Positions 38,978 to 48,111 of a stretch of 64,000 nucleotides of DNA are shown here, in pieces. Origin of the DNA: Candidatus Sulfotelmatobacter sp. (GTDB lineage: Bacteria > Acidobacteriota > Terriglobia > Terriglobales > Acidobacteriaceae); the NCBI GenBank assembly GCA_017883385.1, contig JADGNQ010000003.1, positions 62,001-126,000 on the forward strand, written 5' to 3'. The stretch's first letter is position 1. Every line of letters begins with the position of its first letter. The translations under genes were made by a program, and so were the position numbers. Under the pieces are notes generated by a model. That model did not search any database, was not told the origin of the DNA, and worked only from the letters and a program-made list of their open reading frames with translations.

Positions 38978-39514
38978 TTGGCTCACTGGGTGCAATTCCC
39001 CATGTGCCTGCCAGTTTGGGGCAATGACCGGGGTGCCACCATGACGACCTTATTCGAGAACGCCGCCGTACCTCCGATAGATGCTCCGACTGCCCGCAAG
39101 AAACACGGCTGGTTGCCCCTCTTGACCGTCTTGTTCTTGATCTCTTACGGCCTGATGACCATGCTCATTGTCGAGCAAGGTGCGACCATCGAATCGCAGC
39201 GCACCTTGATTCGTGAACTGTTCCGCGACAGCACCGAGTTATCGGCGATGAAGAAGGCCCAGCAGAATACGAATGTGGCGGATGTGCAGCACCATCGCCA
39301 AACTCCGTCAGCCAAAACGCAAGCTCCAGTGACCCAGTACCCGTCCACCCAGGCACCGTCTACCCAGGCTCCAACGAAGCAGGCCCCGTCTTCCCAGGCG
39401 GCACAGCAACATCGCACGAAGAACCAGACCGCGAAGCAGAAACCCCAGTTCCAGATGCCGTCAAAGCCGGCGTTGGATCTGGTCGATGATCCCCGCACTG
39501 TGATTACGATCTAA
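38978..39514 (+). CDS. Hypothetical membrane-anchored protein with Gln/Pro/Thr-rich linker
   Basis: TM WLPLLTVLFLISYGLMTMLIVEQG; repeats TQYPSTQAPSTQAPTKQAPSSQ. Probable start near 39041. Confidence 0.6.
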   Translation: MAHWVQFPMCLPVWGNDRGATMTTLFENAAVPPIDAPTARKKHGWLPLLTVLFLISYGLMTMLIVEQGATIESQRTLIRELFRDSTELSAMKKAQQNTNVADVQHHRQTPSAKTQAPVTQYPSTQAPSTQAPTKQAPSSQAAQQHRTKNQTAKQKPQFQMPSKPALDLVDDPRTVITI

Positions 39515-39622
39515 GACGTTGATGTAAAACCTAGACCTGAGACCACGATCTCAGACGCGAGTTGTGCAAGCAGTGCTTGCTTTGTAGGTAAACAGTAGAA
39601 AGCGGAACGTCCCAGGAAAACA

Positions 39623-39871
39623 ATGAAGGTTCTGACCCTAGCCTTGTTGTTAAGTCTGCCTGTTGCCCAACTGGCTCCACCCAGGCCCCTGCGTCAACCC
39701 ATCACTCAGGTAACCAAGCGCTCCAAGGGCGGGCGCTGGTACTTTGCCGCCACCGGGCATGCGGTGTACTGCTACGGTCCAGTCATGACCGTGCCCCGCG
39801 CCAACGGCGACCTGCAGCGAGTCGCCACCTTCTGCCGCGACGGCAGCGCCGTAGTTCCGCTCAAAGACTAG
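39623..39871 (+). CDS. Small secreted hypothetical protein
   Basis: MKVLTLALLLSLPVAQLAPP signal peptide; GGRWYFAATGHAVYCYGPVMTVPRANGDLQRVATFCRDG. Confidence 0.6.
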   Translation: MKVLTLALLLSLPVAQLAPPRPLRQPITQVTKRSKGGRWYFAATGHAVYCYGPVMTVPRANGDLQRVATFCRDGSAVVPLKD

Positions 39872-40049
39872 CGCGCAGGTCTCTCAACCGGTTTGGGAAG
39901 GGTGCGGTCTCCGCCCGCCCGTACCGCCATCGCGCAGGAGTCCCAGTGAAGTCTGTAGCTCGACCGCGTCTGAGAAGTGGTAGACACTGCATACTCCGCC
40001 ACAGGGTTTCCATCGTTTCCTCAGAGTTGCGTTGGGGTTGGGAAATCCG

Positions 40050-40445
40050 CTAGCTTCCTACTCTCGCCTGCAGATCCTGTATCGCCACGATCCAGTCGTT
40101 CAGACCGTCCGCTTCCAGCCACAGGTCTTTCAGTTCAGAATTTCTCCGCACGCGGTCCAAAGCTCGAACCGCCAGAGCCTTAAGCTCCGGAGTGCACGCT
40201 TTCGGATTCTTCTTTGTCCATTCGACAATGGCGGGTGGCACTGCCGGCGCGGGCGAACCGTTCAGAGCCGCGACGACCTCGGCTGCGGCGACTGCAACCC
40301 TAGCGGCAGGTGCCTCAAGATAGTCAGGATTGTCAGCGGTTTGAACCAGTATCTGCGTCAGACCATCGGGCGCTACGGTGCCCAGGTGTGCCAGCCAATC
40401 CGCAGCGTCGTCGTTCTCAAAGCTTCCGGTACCCCACCCTCCCAC
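40050..40445 (-). CDS. DUF4259 domain protein
   Basis: MGGWGTGSFENDDAADWLAHL...YLEAPAARVAVAAAEVVAALNG... Confidence 0.85.
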   Translation of the reverse strand: MGGWGTGSFENDDAADWLAHLGTVAPDGLTQILVQTADNPDYLEAPAARVAVAAAEVVAALNGSPAPAVPPAIVEWTKKNPKACTPELKALAVRALDRVRRNSELKDLWLEADGLNDWIVAIQDLQARVGS

Positions 40446-40596
40446 GCAGCCTCCTCCGCGCCGACCGAGCCGCTTCGGGGATTATAAGGCCACGGTCTGC
40501 GCAACTTCGAGAATGGTGCTGGTTTGAGAAGATCGATTCGTATCAGGAGCATCGCTTCAGCGATGCCAAACAGGCGTGAAGCTCGAACGGCTTTAA

Positions 40597-40721
40597 AGGT
40601 TGCGGAAAAACGCACGATTCGTATCAGGCTATGCCTTCCTGAAGGCATAGCGTAAATGCTTGCGAATCAATCCGCCTTCAGGCGCTGCGCACGCGGAATG
40701 CGACTTCTTCCGCAGCCTCTT
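40597..40721. repeat. ~125-bp nested palindromic repeat element, copy A
   Basis: aggttgcggaaaaacgcacgattcgtatcaggctatgcc...gcggaatgcgacttcttccgcagcctctt; near-identical to 57296-57417. Confidence 0.93.
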
Positions 40722-40976
40722 TAGCCGCTGGCCCCCTCTATAGCCGCGGAGGCGACAGCCGTGAACGATCCTATAGCCGTGGAAGAGCGGCGCTTCCAGC
40801 TCCGCGTACAGCTAGTTTTTCGCGAGATCGGTGGAACAGATCTGCCGAAATCAAGCCGCGAAGCGGCGGTATGTGAAAGTCCGGCACGGCAGTGCCGGGT
40901 GAGAGTGGAAAAAGTGCGCGAGTCCCGGCACAAGTTCTCACTCACACTCTTCAGCCCCCCCCTCCCTGTTGCCCAC

Positions 40977-41897
40977 TCACAGGCTCCTCGGCGCAACCGC
41001 CGAAACCGCCCACTCGCTCATAGAATGAGCCGCCCCGCAGTCCAGGCACTTCGTCACATCAAACCGGGTCGAACAATACGGACAGACCGCCTGGGTCGCG
41101 AAGGTATCGAATCCCTGCCCACACTGCCCGCACTTCCAGAAATCCCCGACCGGCGGCGCTGTCCTGCAACTCGGACAGGCAAACCCGTCTCGACGTGGCA
41201 ATTTTGCGACACGCAACAATGCCTGCGCCTGCCGGAATCCGCCCCAGCAACTCATAAGCATGTAGAGGGAAATCACGCCGAGCCAAGTGTCACGCATCCG
41301 TATCGCAAGCAGGACGAACCCGCCCACGCCCAGCAAGCCGATAATCGCCGCCGCCATCAAGCTGCGGGCGCGTCCCAGCACGAACCAGAGGAGAGACCGA
41401 AGAATCTGGCCGCCATCCAGAGGATAGACCGGCAGAATGTTGAAAACCAGCAGCCACAAGTCGATCCGCCAGACTTGGCGCAGCAGCGCGTAGGCGTCGG
41501 GCATCGTCCCAGCCCATCCTGACGACCGTGCCGACATTACCAGGACCCACAAGACCGGCAGGAGCGCCACGTTTACCAGCGGTCCGGCTGCGATGCTCCA
41601 CAGCGTCGCTCCCGGCCGTGGCGGCGGGTCCACATATGCCACTCCGCCGAGAGGCCACAGCATGATCCGGTTCGCCACGCCCCCAACTTGCCGGCACGCC
41701 AGCGCGTGGCCAAACTCGTGCAGCAGCACAATCACGAACAGCGCCAGGTACTCCAGCACATTCCACGCGACAGACGAATAAAGCCCCGCCCGGGCGTTGA
41801 TTTCATACACCGCTACCAGAAACCACGACCAATGCAGGAATACATCGATTCCGGAGAAACGAAACAGACGGATCGACCCTTGTCGCGAACTCGGCAT
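40977..41897 (-). CDS. Site-2 protease family (M50) metalloprotease with C-terminal zinc ribbons
   Basis: VLLHEFGHALACRQVGGVANRIMLWPLGGVAYV; LVFNILPVYPLDGGQILRSLLW; CPSCRT...CGQCGQG...CPYCSTRFDVTKCLDCGAAH. Confidence 0.9.
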   Translation of the reverse strand: MPSSRQGSIRLFRFSGIDVFLHWSWFLVAVYEINARAGLYSSVAWNVLEYLALFVIVLLHEFGHALACRQVGGVANRIMLWPLGGVAYVDPPPRPGATLWSIAAGPLVNVALLPVLWVLVMSARSSGWAGTMPDAYALLRQVWRIDLWLLVFNILPVYPLDGGQILRSLLWFVLGRARSLMAAAIIGLLGVGGFVLLAIRMRDTWLGVISLYMLMSCWGGFRQAQALLRVAKLPRRDGFACPSCRTAPPVGDFWKCGQCGQGFDTFATQAVCPYCSTRFDVTKCLDCGAAHSMSEWAVSAVAPRSL

Positions 41898-42067
41898 CTG
41901 CGAGATTTATAACACAGCCCTGCTCCGCGACCGTTGATCCCCAACCGTTGCTCGCCAACCGGAGTCGCAAGCTCTAACCCGCCTAGCGTCCGGAGGGTGT
42001 CGGCGTGCATCAAATACGTCTCACGCGGTAGAGTACTCTGCACGCACGCTCGACCACCGGAGGCCAC

Positions 42068-42970
42068 ATGTCCATTCGACCCATCAAGCGGCTCATCAAA
42101 TCCAAGCCCACTTTGGAAGGTGCAGGAGTGCATCTGCGCCGTGCCTTCGGCTTTGGCAACACTCACGACTTCGATCCCTTCCTACTGCTCGACGACTTTC
42201 GCAACGACATTCCTGAGGACTATCTCGCGGGTTTCCCGTGGCACCCGCACCGCGGCATCGAAACCATCACGTACGTTCTAGCCGGAACCGTCGAGCACGG
42301 CGACAGCATGGGCAACAAGGGCGCCATTGCCGCCGGAGACGTCCAGTGGATGACCGCTGGCAGCGGCATCATTCACCAGGAAATGCCGAAGGGCGACCCG
42401 ACCGGTAGCATGCACGGTTTTCAGTTGTGGGCGAACCTCCCGTCGGCTTTGAAAATGACGCCGCCGCGCTATCAAGAGGTGAAGACAGCAGATATCCCAG
42501 AGGTCACCGACGACGACGGCACTCACGTCCGCATCGTCTGTGGAAAGTTCTGGGGCAAGTCTGGCCCGGTGGATGGAATCGCCGCCGATCCCATCTACCT
42601 CGACGTGTCGGTGCCTCCCGGGGAGAGAAAGACTTTGCCGGTCGAGACCACTCGCCACGCCTTCGCCTACGTTTTTGCGGGATCCGGGAAATTCTGCAAC
42701 GCTTCGGCTCCCCTGGCTGTGCCAACCGAGGGCGTTGGATGGGCCGACACCAAACCTCCCGCAGAAGCGGACAACCGCTCGCTGGTAGTCTTCGATCGCG
42801 GCGACGAAGTCGCCGTGCAAGCTGGCGAAGATGGAATTCGTTTCCTCCTCGTTTCAGGCAAGCCGCTCGAAGAGCCCGTGGCGTGGTATGGTCCAATCGT
42901 GATGAACACGCAGGAGCAACTCCAGCAAGCCTTCAAAGAACTCGAACAAGGCACGTTCTTGAAAAAGTAG
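42068..42970 (+). CDS. Pirin family protein
   Basis: FDPFLLLDDFRNDIPEDYLAGFPWHPHRGIETITYVLAGTVEHGDSMGNKGAIAAGDVQWMTAGSGIIHQEMP. Confidence 0.95.
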   Translation: MSIRPIKRLIKSKPTLEGAGVHLRRAFGFGNTHDFDPFLLLDDFRNDIPEDYLAGFPWHPHRGIETITYVLAGTVEHGDSMGNKGAIAAGDVQWMTAGSGIIHQEMPKGDPTGSMHGFQLWANLPSALKMTPPRYQEVKTADIPEVTDDDGTHVRIVCGKFWGKSGPVDGIAADPIYLDVSVPPGERKTLPVETTRHAFAYVFAGSGKFCNASAPLAVPTEGVGWADTKPPAEADNRSLVVFDRGDEVAVQAGEDGIRFLLVSGKPLEEPVAWYGPIVMNTQEQLQQAFKELEQGTFLKK

Positions 42971-43066
42971 CGGTAATCAGTTGAGCACCGAGAGGTTCTG
43001 AGGTCCTGGCTTTCCTTCGTGGACCTTCGTGTCCTTTGTGGTGATTGCTGTTTCGTCCCGAACCCC

Positions 43067-43972
43067 ATGCCCGAACTCCCCGAAGTCGAAACCATCGCCC
43101 GCGGCCTAGCCAAACGTGTGACTGGAGACCTTATCGAGTCCGTCTGGCTCGGCCAGAAGAAGGAGACCCTCAAGTCTCCCGCATCAGAAATCGCCGCGGT
43201 ACTCGACCAAAGCCGCATCGCCTCCGTCCGGAGAATGGGCAAGCACATCGTCTTCGATCTGGAACAAGATCGTGTGGTGCGGGCACCCGCGAAAAGCCGG
43301 CTAGCGCAACGAATGACGAAGAGTCGTGCAGCGCGACAAACCTCGACTGCTCCTGCCGAAGCGGTCGCCACCAAGTCTCAATGGATCGTCCATCTCGGCA
43401 TGACAGGCAGCCTGCGAGTGTGCGAGCCACAAACGGAAGTGGCAAAACACACTCACGCCATCCTTCGCTTGTCATCAGGCAGGGAACTGCGCTTCGTCGA
43501 CCCGCGCCGCTTCGGTCGTCTGAGTGTCGCGAGCGCCGCGGACTTCGACGCCGGCGGCATCGAACCGCTGGAAATCGACCTCGACCGCTTCACGAACTTG
43601 TTCCGCGGCCGCAAGACTCCCATCAAGAGCGCATTGCTCAACCAGAAACTCCTGCGCGGCGTCGGAAATATTTACGCCGACGAATCTCTTTTCCGCTCCG
43701 GCATCCGCCCGCGCCGTCGCGCCTCCACCATCACCCGCGAGCAACTGGCCAAGCTCTTCGTCGCCGTGAAAGAAGTCCTGAACGAAGCGATCGCCCTCGG
43801 CGGCTCTTCCATCTCCGACTATGTCGACGCCGACGGCGAAGAAGGATTCTTCCAACTCCAGCATCGCGTCTACGCTCGCGAAGCCGAGCCCTGCCTCGTC
43901 TGCAAAACACCGATCAAGCGAGTCGTCATCGCCGGCCGCAGCAGCCACTACTGCCCCAAGTGCCAGAGATAG
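43067..43972 (+). CDS. mutM: Formamidopyrimidine-DNA glycosylase
   Basis: MPELPEVETIARGLAKRV; HLGMTGSLRV; NIYADESLFRSGIRPRR; C-terminal zinc finger CLVCKTPIKRVVIAGRSSHYCPKCQR. Confidence 0.95.
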   Translation: MPELPEVETIARGLAKRVTGDLIESVWLGQKKETLKSPASEIAAVLDQSRIASVRRMGKHIVFDLEQDRVVRAPAKSRLAQRMTKSRAARQTSTAPAEAVATKSQWIVHLGMTGSLRVCEPQTEVAKHTHAILRLSSGRELRFVDPRRFGRLSVASAADFDAGGIEPLEIDLDRFTNLFRGRKTPIKSALLNQKLLRGVGNIYADESLFRSGIRPRRRASTITREQLAKLFVAVKEVLNEAIALGGSSISDYVDADGEEGFFQLQHRVYAREAEPCLVCKTPIKRVVIAGRSSHYCPKCQR

Positions 43973-44092
43973 CAAAGCTGAATGTAGTTTTCCTTCGTGT
44001 ACCTTCGTGCCCTTCGTGGTTCCCGCTTTTTGCATGCACCACGCGCGCCCTATTCCGAGAAAACCCGCTACGATTCTGTTACCCTTCTCCCC

Positions 44093-45109
44093 ATGCCCGA
44101 TTTTTCCATTGGAGTTGATCTCGGCGGCACCAACCTGCGCATCGCGGCCATCAGCACCGACGGCCAGCTTCTAGAAAAAATCACTCTGGGCGTCAAGGTT
44201 GCCCTCGGCCGCGACCACGTCATCGGCGAAATGTGCGACGCCATTCACCGCCTGACCGATCAGTATCGCGGCGGCGGCACGTTTGTCGGCGCAGGCATTG
44301 GCGTCCCGGGCATCATCGACATGGAAACCGGCATGATGCGCAAGTCCGCGAATCTTCCTGGCTGGTCCGACTATCCCGTGCGCGATGAGATCGAACGCCG
44401 CCTGGGCGCTCGCGTCTTCCTCGAGAATGATGCCAACGTCGCCGCGCTCGGCGAAAAATGGCTGGGAGCAGCCCGCGACGTCGATAACATGGCGATGGTC
44501 ACCCTGGGCACCGGCATCGGCGGCGCCATCATCCTGAACGGAAAACTCTTCTACGGCATGAACGGCATGGCCGGCGAATTCGGACACGTCACCATCGAGC
44601 CCAACGGCGTCCCCTGCGGCTGCGGCAATCATGGCTGCGCCGAGCGTTACGCTTCTGCGACGGCTGTCGTACGCATGGCCCGCGAGGCAATCGACTCCGG
44701 CCAGGCACCGGCCCTCGCCAAGGCCGCCAGTTCCGACGCGGAATTCAGCGCCAAGTCGATTTACAATCTCGCCCTTCAGGGCAACGAAGACGCCCAACGC
44801 ATCTTCCACCGCTTCGGCGTGTCCCTGGGGATGCTGCTGGCCGATCTGATCAACGTTCTCAACCTGGACATGTTCGTCATCGGTGGCGGAGTACTGAGTG
44901 CCTGGGACGCCTTCGCCCCCCCCATGTTCGCAGAATTGCGCGAACGTTCCCTGGTCTACGCCGCAACCGCCCCAGACGATCCTCTCGGCAAGAAGGAAGG
45001 CGCGTCTGCCCAGATCGCCAACTACACGCGAAAGAAGACGATCATCACCCGCGCCCTGCTAGGCAGCGACGCCGGCCTCTACGGCGCCGCCAGAATCCCC
45101 ACATCGTAG
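44093..45109 (+). CDS. ROK family / glucokinase-like protein
   Basis: IGVDLGGTNLRIAAISTDGQ; VTLGTGIGGAIILNGKLFYGMNGMAGEFGHVTIEPNGVPCGCGNHGCAERYAS. Confidence 0.93.
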   Translation: MPDFSIGVDLGGTNLRIAAISTDGQLLEKITLGVKVALGRDHVIGEMCDAIHRLTDQYRGGGTFVGAGIGVPGIIDMETGMMRKSANLPGWSDYPVRDEIERRLGARVFLENDANVAALGEKWLGAARDVDNMAMVTLGTGIGGAIILNGKLFYGMNGMAGEFGHVTIEPNGVPCGCGNHGCAERYASATAVVRMAREAIDSGQAPALAKAASSDAEFSAKSIYNLALQGNEDAQRIFHRFGVSLGMLLADLINVLNLDMFVIGGGVLSAWDAFAPPMFAELRERSLVYAATAPDDPLGKKEGASAQIANYTRKKTIITRALLGSDAGLYGAARIPTS

Positions 45110-45307
45110 TAGCCTTCGAGCGACTCCACAGGCGTCGCGATCGGGAAAGCACGGCTTCAGACGTGCCGCTGCGGACCCCCGGGATTGCGCCTCATCATGT
45201 GACGGAAGCGTGCACAACCGTGGAAGAGCGGCGCTTTGAGCGCCGCGTTAGCGGGCAGAAGCGATCTGGGCTTCAGCCCCTGTGGTCGTATTCCTTCGCC
45301 TTGCATG

Positions 45308-46426
45308 CTATGACGCCCCGGCGACCTTCCGTGCCGAATTCAGCAAAATCTGATTCTGCTCCGGCGTCCCAATGCTCACGCGCACGCAACTCGGTGCTCC
45401 CCAAACCCCCAGCGCTCGCACACTGACTCCTTCTCCGCGCAGCCGCCCCGCGAACGCGGAAGCATCTTTGCCCACATCGCAATACAAAAAGTTCGCCGCC
45501 GTCGGCACCACGCGATATCCCAGCTCTGACAATCCCACGCCGAGTATCTGTGCCTGCGCCGCGTTGTTGGAGACAGTCCGTCCAATATGGTTCTGATCGT
45601 CAAGCGCCGCCAGCGCTGCCGCCTGCGCCACTGATGACACGGAATATGTATCGCGCATGCGTGCGCAGTACGCCATCAGTTCCGCCGGTCCAAGTCCATA
45701 GCCCACACGCAGCCCCGCCAATCCGTGCACCTTCGAAAACGTTCGCAGCACCACCACGCTGGCGCCCTGCCCGAGGTAGTCCAGCGACCTCGAATACTCA
45801 ACCTTGCGCTGTGCCGCAAACCGCACCGCAAACTCGTAGTACGCCTCGTCGAGGACCACCACCACATGGCCGGGAACTTCGGCAACAAATTTGTCCACCG
45901 CGTCCGCGTCAAGCACGGTTCCTGTCGGATTGTTCGGGTTCGCCAAAAACACGATCCGCGTGTCTTCGTTGATTGCGTTGAGAATCGCGTCCAGATCGAA
46001 CCCGTCTTCGCGCATCGGAGTCTCGATCAGTTGCGCTCCGGTTGCGTGCACCGCCATCGCATAGACAACGAACGACCGTTCGCTGGTTACCGCGTTCAGG
46101 CCGGACGCGAGCATCGTGTGGCAGAGCAAGCCCAACATCGCGGTCGAGCCCGCAGTCACCAGAACCTGCTCTAAAGGGACACTGTGGTGTGTCGCCAGCC
46201 TGCGACGCAGTTCAGTGCAGTCGTCGTCAGGATAAGTGTGGGTTGCGGCCAGCGCCGACCGCATCGCTTCCAGCGCGCGCGCAGACGGACCAAATGGATT
46301 CTCGTTGGAGTCCAGCTTGATCAGGCGCGGCTGGGTGTCTGCGGGAGCCTGCCGGGCTGGGGCGGTTGGCAGGTAGCTGCTCATTTCCCGCGCCGGCTTC
46401 GAAACCAGGTCAAAGAATCGGCTCAT
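45308..46426 (-). CDS. hisC: Histidinol-phosphate aminotransferase
   Basis: KLDSNENPFGPSARALEAM; VFLANPNNPTGTVLD; VVVLDEAYYEFA; RTFSKVHGLAGLRVGYG. Confidence 0.94.
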   Translation of the reverse strand: MSRFFDLVSKPAREMSSYLPTAPARQAPADTQPRLIKLDSNENPFGPSARALEAMRSALAATHTYPDDDCTELRRRLATHHSVPLEQVLVTAGSTAMLGLLCHTMLASGLNAVTSERSFVVYAMAVHATGAQLIETPMREDGFDLDAILNAINEDTRIVFLANPNNPTGTVLDADAVDKFVAEVPGHVVVVLDEAYYEFAVRFAAQRKVEYSRSLDYLGQGASVVVLRTFSKVHGLAGLRVGYGLGPAELMAYCARMRDTYSVSSVAQAAALAALDDQNHIGRTVSNNAAQAQILGVGLSELGYRVVPTAANFLYCDVGKDASAFAGRLRGEGVSVRALGVWGAPSCVRVSIGTPEQNQILLNSARKVAGAS

Positions 46427-46438
46427 GCTCGCCGCTCA

Positions 46439-47203
46439 TCATGAGATGGATTTCTTACTGACTTTTGCGCCAGTCATGCTGGCCGACTTCAGTTGCTCCA
46501 CTTCCTTCAACGTGAGTGAGCGGAACTTGCCCGGCGGAATATCCAGCGTAAGCGGGCCATAACGCACCCGTTTGATCTTTTCCACATGATGTCCGACCGC
46601 TTCAAACATGCGCCGAATCTGCCGGTTCCGCCCCTCGACTAGAGTGATCTCATACCACGGATTCGCCGCTTCCTTCACCACGCGTACCAAAGCCGGCCCG
46701 GTCTTGACGCGCTTGCCATCGTCGGTCGCGATCGACACTCCCGCTCGCAGTTTCGTGATCGCCTCTTCCTTCGGTGTTCCCGCGACCTTCACCACATAAG
46801 TCTTGGCAACATGTGAGGCTGCCTTCATCAAGCGGTGCGCGAGTTCCCCATCGTTGGTCAGCACCAACAGGCCTTCGCTCGCATAGTCCAGACGCCCCAC
46901 CGGATACACGCGTCCCTTCACCCCACGAATCAGGTCCATGACGGTCGGCCGCTTCTCCGGATCGCTCATGGTCGTGACGTATCCCTTGGGCTTGTTGAGC
47001 AACAGGTAGTGGTGACGCTGCGCCCCGTGCAGAAGCTTCCCGTTGACGCGGACGTGGTCGGTCTCAGGATCGGCCTTGCTGCCCAGTTCGGTCACCACCG
47101 CACCGTTGACCTGCACGGCCCCCGAGGAAATCAGTTTCTCCGCCGTCCGGCGGGAAGCTACTCCAGCAGCAGCGATGATCTTTTGCAGGCGTTCCAGTGG
47201 CAT
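46439..47203 (-). CDS. rluB: 23S rRNA pseudouridine synthase (RluB-like)
   Basis: S4-like LQKIIAAAGVASRRTAEKLISSGAVQVNG; YPVGRLDYASEGLLVLTNDGELAHRLM; EGRNRQIRRMFEAVGHHVEKIKRVRYGPL. Confidence 0.93.
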   Translation of the reverse strand: MPLERLQKIIAAAGVASRRTAEKLISSGAVQVNGAVVTELGSKADPETDHVRVNGKLLHGAQRHHYLLLNKPKGYVTTMSDPEKRPTVMDLIRGVKGRVYPVGRLDYASEGLLVLTNDGELAHRLMKAASHVAKTYVVKVAGTPKEEAITKLRAGVSIATDDGKRVKTGPALVRVVKEAANPWYEITLVEGRNRQIRRMFEAVGHHVEKIKRVRYGPLTLDIPPGKFRSLTLKEVEQLKSASMTGAKVSKKSIS

Positions 47204-47241
47204 GATGAAATTCCGAATCTTAGCGACACATCAAAAGCCGA

Positions 47242-47320
47242 GCCCCGAAGGGGCGGCATCCATTAGCCCCGGACGTAAGTCCGGGGTGCGAATAGGAAAT
47301 CGAACAGGTCCCGAAGGGAC
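47242..47320. repeat. Cluster of short hairpin repeats between rluB and scpB
   Basis: gcccc-gaa-ggggc-GGCA (47242), ccccggac-gtaa-gtccgggg (47267), gtccc-gaa-gggac-GGCA (47308). Confidence 0.88.
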
Positions 47321-47337
47321 GGCACAGGCCGGGCTCT

Positions 47338-48027
47338 TCAGCCCGCCTTCTCCGCTTCAGACACGCTCTCGCCCGCCGGTTCATCCTCGGCCGACCCACC
47401 GCTCTCGGCCGGTTGCACAGAATCGGCTGACGCCGCGCTCTCCGCCGGAACCAACTCCTCCTGAAACGACTCCGCCACCAGCTTCTCGAACTCTTCCATG
47501 CTGGGCAGTTCATTCACGTCCTTCAGCCCAAACCGCATCAGGAATTCCTTGGTCGTCTTATACAGAATCGGCCGCCCAATCACCTGCTTACGCCCCGCCG
47601 TTGTGATCAGTTTGCGATCCAGCAGAGTCCCAATCACCCCGCCCGAATCGACGCCGCGAATGTCGTTGATCTCAGGCACCGTGGCCGGCTGCTTGTAAGC
47701 AATCACAGCCAGAGTTTCCAGCGCCGGCAGCGACAACCGGATCGGAGGCTTCAGGCTCTTGGCAAAAGCGCGCACCACTTCGTGCTGCTCTGGCTTGGTC
47801 GACATCCGGTATCCACCCGCGACCTGGCGAATCTCGATCCCGTGTCCGGGTGACCCATACTCGCCCACCAGTTCTTCCAGCGAAGACCGCACGCGCGACT
47901 TGACCTCCGCATCGTCGGCGGCGCCGTCGGCGACAACGGTTTCCCTGACGAGCTGGATCATCTGTTCCAGCGTAATCGGCGTCTCCGCCGCATAAATGAT
48001 GGCTTCGAGTTGAGCTTTTAAGGACAT
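47338..48027 (-). CDS. scpB: Segregation and condensation protein B
   Basis: LEAIIYAAETPITLEQM...RMSTKPEQHEVVRAFAKSLKPPIRLSLPALETLAVIAYKQPATVPEINDIRGVDSGGVIGTLLDRKLI. Confidence 0.95.
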   Translation of the reverse strand: MSLKAQLEAIIYAAETPITLEQMIQLVRETVVADGAADDAEVKSRVRSSLEELVGEYGSPGHGIEIRQVAGGYRMSTKPEQHEVVRAFAKSLKPPIRLSLPALETLAVIAYKQPATVPEINDIRGVDSGGVIGTLLDRKLITTAGRKQVIGRPILYKTTKEFLMRFGLKDVNELPSMEEFEKLVAESFQEELVPAESAASADSVQPAESGGSAEDEPAGESVSEAEKAG

Positions 48028-48111
48028 AGTGGTCAGGGATCAGGGGTCAGGGCCTAGGATCAACGAGTTCAAAACTGATCTCTAGCCCCTGACCCCTAAT
48101 CCCTCGCTCTC

